Assembly (NCBI RefSeq): GCF_014191305.1
Contig: NZ_JACHWJ010000003.1
Location: 248,001 to 312,000, forward strand
Source: Pseudoclavibacter helvolus
Lineage (GTDB): Bacteria > Actinomycetota > Actinomycetes > Actinomycetales > Microbacteriaceae
Reading direction: 5' to 3'
Length of the DNA: 64,000 nucleotides
Part shown: one piece after another, positions 60,719-64,000 of the stretch
Numbering within the stretch: the stretch's first letter is position 1
Layout: the number at the start of each line of letters is the position of its first letter
The notes under the pieces: generated by a model
What the model was told of the DNA's origin: nothing
Databases searched by the model: none
The model's input: the letters and a program-made list of their open reading frames with translations, nothing else
Made by a program: the position numbers and the translations under genes

Positions 60719-61573
60719 CTAGAGCCGCTCGAGCGCGCCGGTGCGGCGCACGGAGAGCAGGTAGATGAGGACAAACGCGATGGGGATGACGGAGAAGGCG
60801 GCGGCGAGCGGCGGGTTGAGGTTGATGTTCGAGGCGATGATGCTGCCGATCATCTGCGTTGAGCCGCCCACGAACTCGGCGGTGATGTAGTCGCCCAGGC
60901 TGAGCGAGAACGTGAAGATGGAGCCGGCGATGAGCGCAGGCACGATGAGCGGCAGGACCACGGAGCGCACGGTGAGCCAGTTGCCAGCGCCGAGGTCGGA
61001 GGCCGCGTCGAAGAGATTGTCTGGAATCTGCCTGACGGCCGTGTAGACCGGCATGGCCATGTACGGGAACCACAGGTAGCAGAGCGTGAGGATCACGGTC
61101 GGGATGCTGAAGCCCGGCCCCGAGATGCCGAACGGGTTCATGAGCCAGTTGAAGAGGCCGTCTTCCGTGAAGGTGATGCGCATCGCGAGCACCTTGACGA
61201 GGTAGCCGGCCCAGAGCGGCATGGTGATGGCGATGACCAGGAGCTCGCGGTTGCGTGGGCTGGCGATCTTCGCCATGAAGATGCCGAGCGGGATGGCGAT
61301 AGCCGCGCAGATGAGGGTCACGGCGATCGCGATGCCTAGAGTGCGGAAACTCGTCGAGAGGTAAGCGGGCGTCGTGATGATCGCCTCGAAGTTCGCGAGC
61401 GTGAAGCTGGGCTTGACCTTCGACGTGAACGGGTCGGTGACCCAGAAAGCCGTCACGAGCAGGAAGGCCAGCGAGAAGATGTAGATGCCGACGAGCCACA
61501 GCATGGGAGCTGCGAGGAGCCCGCCGAGCCGCGCGCTGCGGTGCCGGTGGAGCCACGAGTCGAGTGTCGTCAC
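60719..61573 (-). CDS. potB: Polyamine-type ABC transporter permease (PotB)
   Basis: A 284-residue permease with about six helices. Its coupling loop is DNLFDAASDLGAGNWLTVRS, and the C-terminus has SVIPIAFVLIYLL. It follows the binding-protein gene in the potADBC order. GTG start at 61573. Confidence 0.88.
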   Translation of the reverse strand: MTTLDSWLHRHRSARLGGLLAAPMLWLVGIYIFSLAFLLVTAFWVTDPFTSKVKPSFTLANFEAIITTPAYLSTSFRTLGIAIAVTLICAAIAIPLGIFMAKIASPRNRELLVIAITMPLWAGYLVKVLAMRITFTEDGLFNWLMNPFGISGPGFSIPTVILTLCYLWFPYMAMPVYTAVRQIPDNLFDAASDLGAGNWLTVRSVVLPLIVPALIAGSIFTFSLSLGDYITAEFVGGSTQMIGSIIASNINLNPPLAAAFSVIPIAFVLIYLLSVRRTGALERL

Positions 61574-61671
61574 GAGGGGTGCCTTTCAGTGGTCGACGGC
61601 TTGGGTGGGCGATGCCTGAGGGGTGGTCGGCGGCGGCTGTCTCGCCGCCGCCGACCGGGGTGGAATGGGGC

Positions 61672-62853
61672 TTAGCCCTTCACGGACTGCCAGGCGTTGG
61701 TCCACTCCTGGAAGTTCGTGCACTGCACGTCGGTGCGGCCGTCAACGCACTGCTCGATGGGGGTGGTCCAGAACCACACCTTCGAGAAGTACTCCTCGTC
61801 GAGGGCGTGGAACTCCTCGCAGTGGGCGGTCGCCTCGGCGTTGAGCTCGCAGAAGGCGCCGTTGGCCGGGGCCATGCCGAAGTTCATCGCGATCTGGCCG
61901 TTGACCTCGGCTGCGCTTGTGTAGTCCATCCACAGGTAGGCGCAGTTCGGGTTGGCGGATTCAGCGGAAACCATCCAGGCGTCGGACCAGCCGGTTGAGC
62001 CTTCCTCCGGCAGCACACCCTTGAGGCGGTCGTCTTCGGAGAGCTTGCGGAGGACCTCCCACGAGGTGCCGACAACCGACGTGCCGCCCGTGAACGAGGT
62101 GATCTGCGCAACCGGGTCGCTCCAGTACTCGCTGACGATGCCGTTCTGAGTCTTGAGCAGCTCGACTGCCGCGTTCAGCTGCGTCTCGTCGAGCGCGTAC
62201 GGGTTGGTGATGCCGAGGTCGGGTTGGGTAGCCATGAGGTACACGGCGGCGTCGGCGATGTAGATGGGGGCGTCGTACGCGATGATCTGGCCGGCGTACG
62301 GGCTGTCTGCCTCCCAGGCGACGTCCCAGCTGGTGGGCGCCTCTGTGACGACTTCGCTGTTGTACTGCAGGATGTTCGCGCCGCGGCCGATCGGGACGCC
62401 GTAGCTCTTCCCGTTGATCGTGTCGTACACCTGGCCCTTCATGCCCTCGACGATGTCGTCGCCGAAGTTGGGGATGAGGTCGACGTTGATGGGCGCGACG
62501 TCGCCGCCCGCGATGAGTCGCAGGCTCGCGTCGCCGGAGGCCGAGACGAGGTCGTACTCGCCCGTGCGCATGAGCGTGACCATCTCGTCACTGGTGCCGG
62601 CGACGCGGCGGTTGACGACACATCCGGTCTCTGCCGTGAACTGGTCGCTCCAGGCAGGCTCGACGAATCCGCTCCAGGCGACGATGTTGACCTGCCCCTC
62701 GCCCTCGCCGAGCTCCTCGAGCATGGGCACGTCGGGGACGTCGATGCTGAGGCCGCCTTCGCCGCCCCCGCCTCCCGCGTCGGAGCTGCAGCCCGTCAGG
62801 ACCAGGGCGGATGCGGCGGCCATGGCAGCGAATGCCACATGCGATTTCTTCAT
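61672..62853 (-). CDS. potD: Polyamine-type extracellular substrate-binding lipoprotein (PotD)
   Basis: A 393-residue binding lipoprotein: lipobox LTGC at about residue 22, then a glycine-rich tether. VNIVAWSGFVEPAWSDQF and NGKSYGVPIGRGANILQYN are PotD/PotF-like blocks. Binding of spermidine or putrescine is the family expectation but not demonstrated; other members bind different cations or amines. Cysteines near the C-terminus may form disulfides. ATG 62853. Confidence 0.87.
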   Translation of the reverse strand: MKKSHVAFAAMAAASALVLTGCSSDAGGGGGEGGLSIDVPDVPMLEELGEGEGQVNIVAWSGFVEPAWSDQFTAETGCVVNRRVAGTSDEMVTLMRTGEYDLVSASGDASLRLIAGGDVAPINVDLIPNFGDDIVEGMKGQVYDTINGKSYGVPIGRGANILQYNSEVVTEAPTSWDVAWEADSPYAGQIIAYDAPIYIADAAVYLMATQPDLGITNPYALDETQLNAAVELLKTQNGIVSEYWSDPVAQITSFTGGTSVVGTSWEVLRKLSEDDRLKGVLPEEGSTGWSDAWMVSAESANPNCAYLWMDYTSAAEVNGQIAMNFGMAPANGAFCELNAEATAHCEEFHALDEEYFSKVWFWTTPIEQCVDGRTDVQCTNFQEWTNAWQSVKG

Positions 62854-62922
62854 GGTGCTGTCCTTCGGTTTCAGGGTCAGGTGGTGGAAGGTGGAACTGG
62901 TGGAGCGGATTGGGAAGACGGG

Positions 62923-63993
62923 TCAGGAGATGACGGCGACGTGCTCTTCGTGCCAGGTCACCCGTACCGTGGAGCCGCGCGCGAAACCGCGGCCCGTGGT
63001 GCTCGTCTCGGTGTTGTGCATTTCAGAGATGAGGCGCACATCCGTGTCCGTGCGGATGATGAACCGGGTGCTCGGGCCCGTGTAGACGACTTCTTCGATG
63101 ACTCCGACGGCCCCGTGCAGGCCGGGCGAGACGGCTTCGTCTATGGCGTGCAGCGTGATGCGTTCCGGGCGGATGCTGACGAGCCCGTCGATTCCGGTGG
63201 CCGACCTGGCCGCATCCGCTTCGAGGAGGTTGGAGACGCCGAGGAAGCCGGCGACGAACGGGGTCGCGGGGGAGTCGTACACCTCGATGGGGGTGCCGAT
63301 CTGCTCGATGCGGCCCTTGTTGAAGACGGCGATGCGGTCGCTGAGGGTCAGCGCCTCCTCTTGGTCGTGCGTGACGAAGATGAAGGTGATGCCGATCTCG
63401 CGTTGGATCTGCTTGAGCTCGATCTGCATCTGCTCGCGCAGCTGCTTGTCGAGGGCGCCGAGGGGCTCGTCGAGGAGGAGCACCCGGGGCTTCAGGATGA
63501 GGGCACGAGCCAGGGCGATGCGCTGCCGCTGCCCGCCGGAGAGCTGGCTGGGCTTGCGGTCGGCGAGGTGCGCGAGCTGCACCTGCTCGAGGGCCTGCTG
63601 TACCCGCTCGGCGCGCTCTGCTTTGCTCGCGCGGCGCACTCGGAGGCCGTAGGCCACGTTCTGGGCGACGGTCATGTGCGGGAAGAGGGCGTAGTCCTGG
63701 AAGACCGTGTTGACCTCGCGGCTGAACGGCGGCACGTTGGTGACGTCGGTGCCGCCGAGACTGATGGTGCCCGCTGTCGGCTGTTCGAATCCGGCGATCA
63801 TGCGCAGCACGGTGGTCTTGCCGGAGCCGGATGGGCCGAGCATCGAGAAGAACTCGCCGGAGCGGACCTGCAGGTCGAGCGATTCGACTGCGGTGAAGTC
63901 GCCGAACCTCTTGCTGACGCCCGTCAGGGTGACGCCTGCGGCTGCCTGGGCTGGCTGGTTGGTCACGCCTTCGCGTGTGTCGGTGGTCGACAA
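62923..63993 (-). CDS. potA: Polyamine-type ABC transporter ATP-binding protein (PotA)
   Basis: A 356-residue ATPase. GPSGSGKTTVLRMIAGFE is Walker A, LSGGQRQRIALARAL the signature, VLLLDEPLGALDKQLREQ Walker B, and the C-terminal TOBE domain ends after about residue 350. The start is taken as TTG 63993, the outermost visible one; the ribosome site falls at the window edge, so a slightly different start is possible. First gene of the potADBC operon. Confidence 0.85.
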   Translation of the reverse strand: MSTTDTREGVTNQPAQAAAGVTLTGVSKRFGDFTAVESLDLQVRSGEFFSMLGPSGSGKTTVLRMIAGFEQPTAGTISLGGTDVTNVPPFSREVNTVFQDYALFPHMTVAQNVAYGLRVRRASKAERAERVQQALEQVQLAHLADRKPSQLSGGQRQRIALARALILKPRVLLLDEPLGALDKQLREQMQIELKQIQREIGITFIFVTHDQEEALTLSDRIAVFNKGRIEQIGTPIEVYDSPATPFVAGFLGVSNLLEADAARSATGIDGLVSIRPERITLHAIDEAVSPGLHGAVGVIEEVVYTGPSTRFIIRTDTDVRLISEMHNTETSTTGRGFARGSTVRVTWHEEHVAVIS

Positions 63994-64000
63994 GTGGGCC

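Overview
The window is high-GC bacterial DNA with dense genes, many GTG starts, AGGAGG-type ribosome binding sites and frequent GGATGCG/CGCATCC words. An LATTG sortase signal and actinobacterial gene families place it in the Actinomycetota, most likely the Microbacteriaceae (inference from gene content and composition; no rRNA is present). I see no tRNA, rRNA, CRISPR array, prophage or replication origin.

Layout. 1-15175: scattered housekeeping and accessory genes: the 3' end of a class III aminotransferase, membrane proteins, two zinc-type or quinone-type alcohol dehydrogenases, two HxlR regulators beside their likely target genes, a methyltransferase, a lipase-like hydrolase coupled to a DUF429 protein, DMT and MFS exporters, and a Gfo/Idh/MocA oxidoreductase. 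15254-25144 and 38551-45886: an L-rhamnose regulon in two halves. The first half has a sortase-anchored GH106 alpha-L-rhamnosidase, a TetR regulator, the RhaTPQS ABC importer and the mutarotase RhaM. The second half has a LacI repressor, rhamnose isomerase, rhamnulokinase, a bifunctional aldolase/dehydrogenase and an L-lactate dehydrogenase. Copies of one 12-bp palindrome, TGAAWCGATTCA, sit in all three rhamnose promoters and tie the halves together. 25355-36827: a purine island lies between the halves: a MobA-like nucleotidyltransferase, XdhC, a two-gene xanthine-dehydrogenase-type enzyme, an NMT1/SsuABC-type importer, an amidohydrolase deaminase and adenine phosphoribosyltransferase. An IS110-family element (about 37036-38490) follows it.

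46259-64000: a HAD phosphatase, a small coupled gene pair, a basic amino acid decarboxylase and permease divergent from a LysR regulator, an acetyltransferase, a lactonase-like propeller coupled to a second Gfo/Idh/MocA enzyme, a small secreted peptide, an RNase II-like nuclease, three poorly characterised proteins, and a PotABCD-type polyamine importer whose ATPase start touches the window edge.

Working together: the wall-bound rhamnosidase releases L-rhamnose; RhaTPQS imports it and RhaM interconverts its anomers; RhaI, RhaB and the bifunctional enzyme convert it to dihydroxyacetone phosphate and L-lactate; LldD takes lactate to pyruvate. In the island, the importer probably supplies a purine-like base to the hydroxylase and deaminase.

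The least explained feature is a set of at least six families of 50-100 bp intergenic palindromes. They have conserved arms and variable cores. Several are multicopy in this window, and one abuts the IS110 element.
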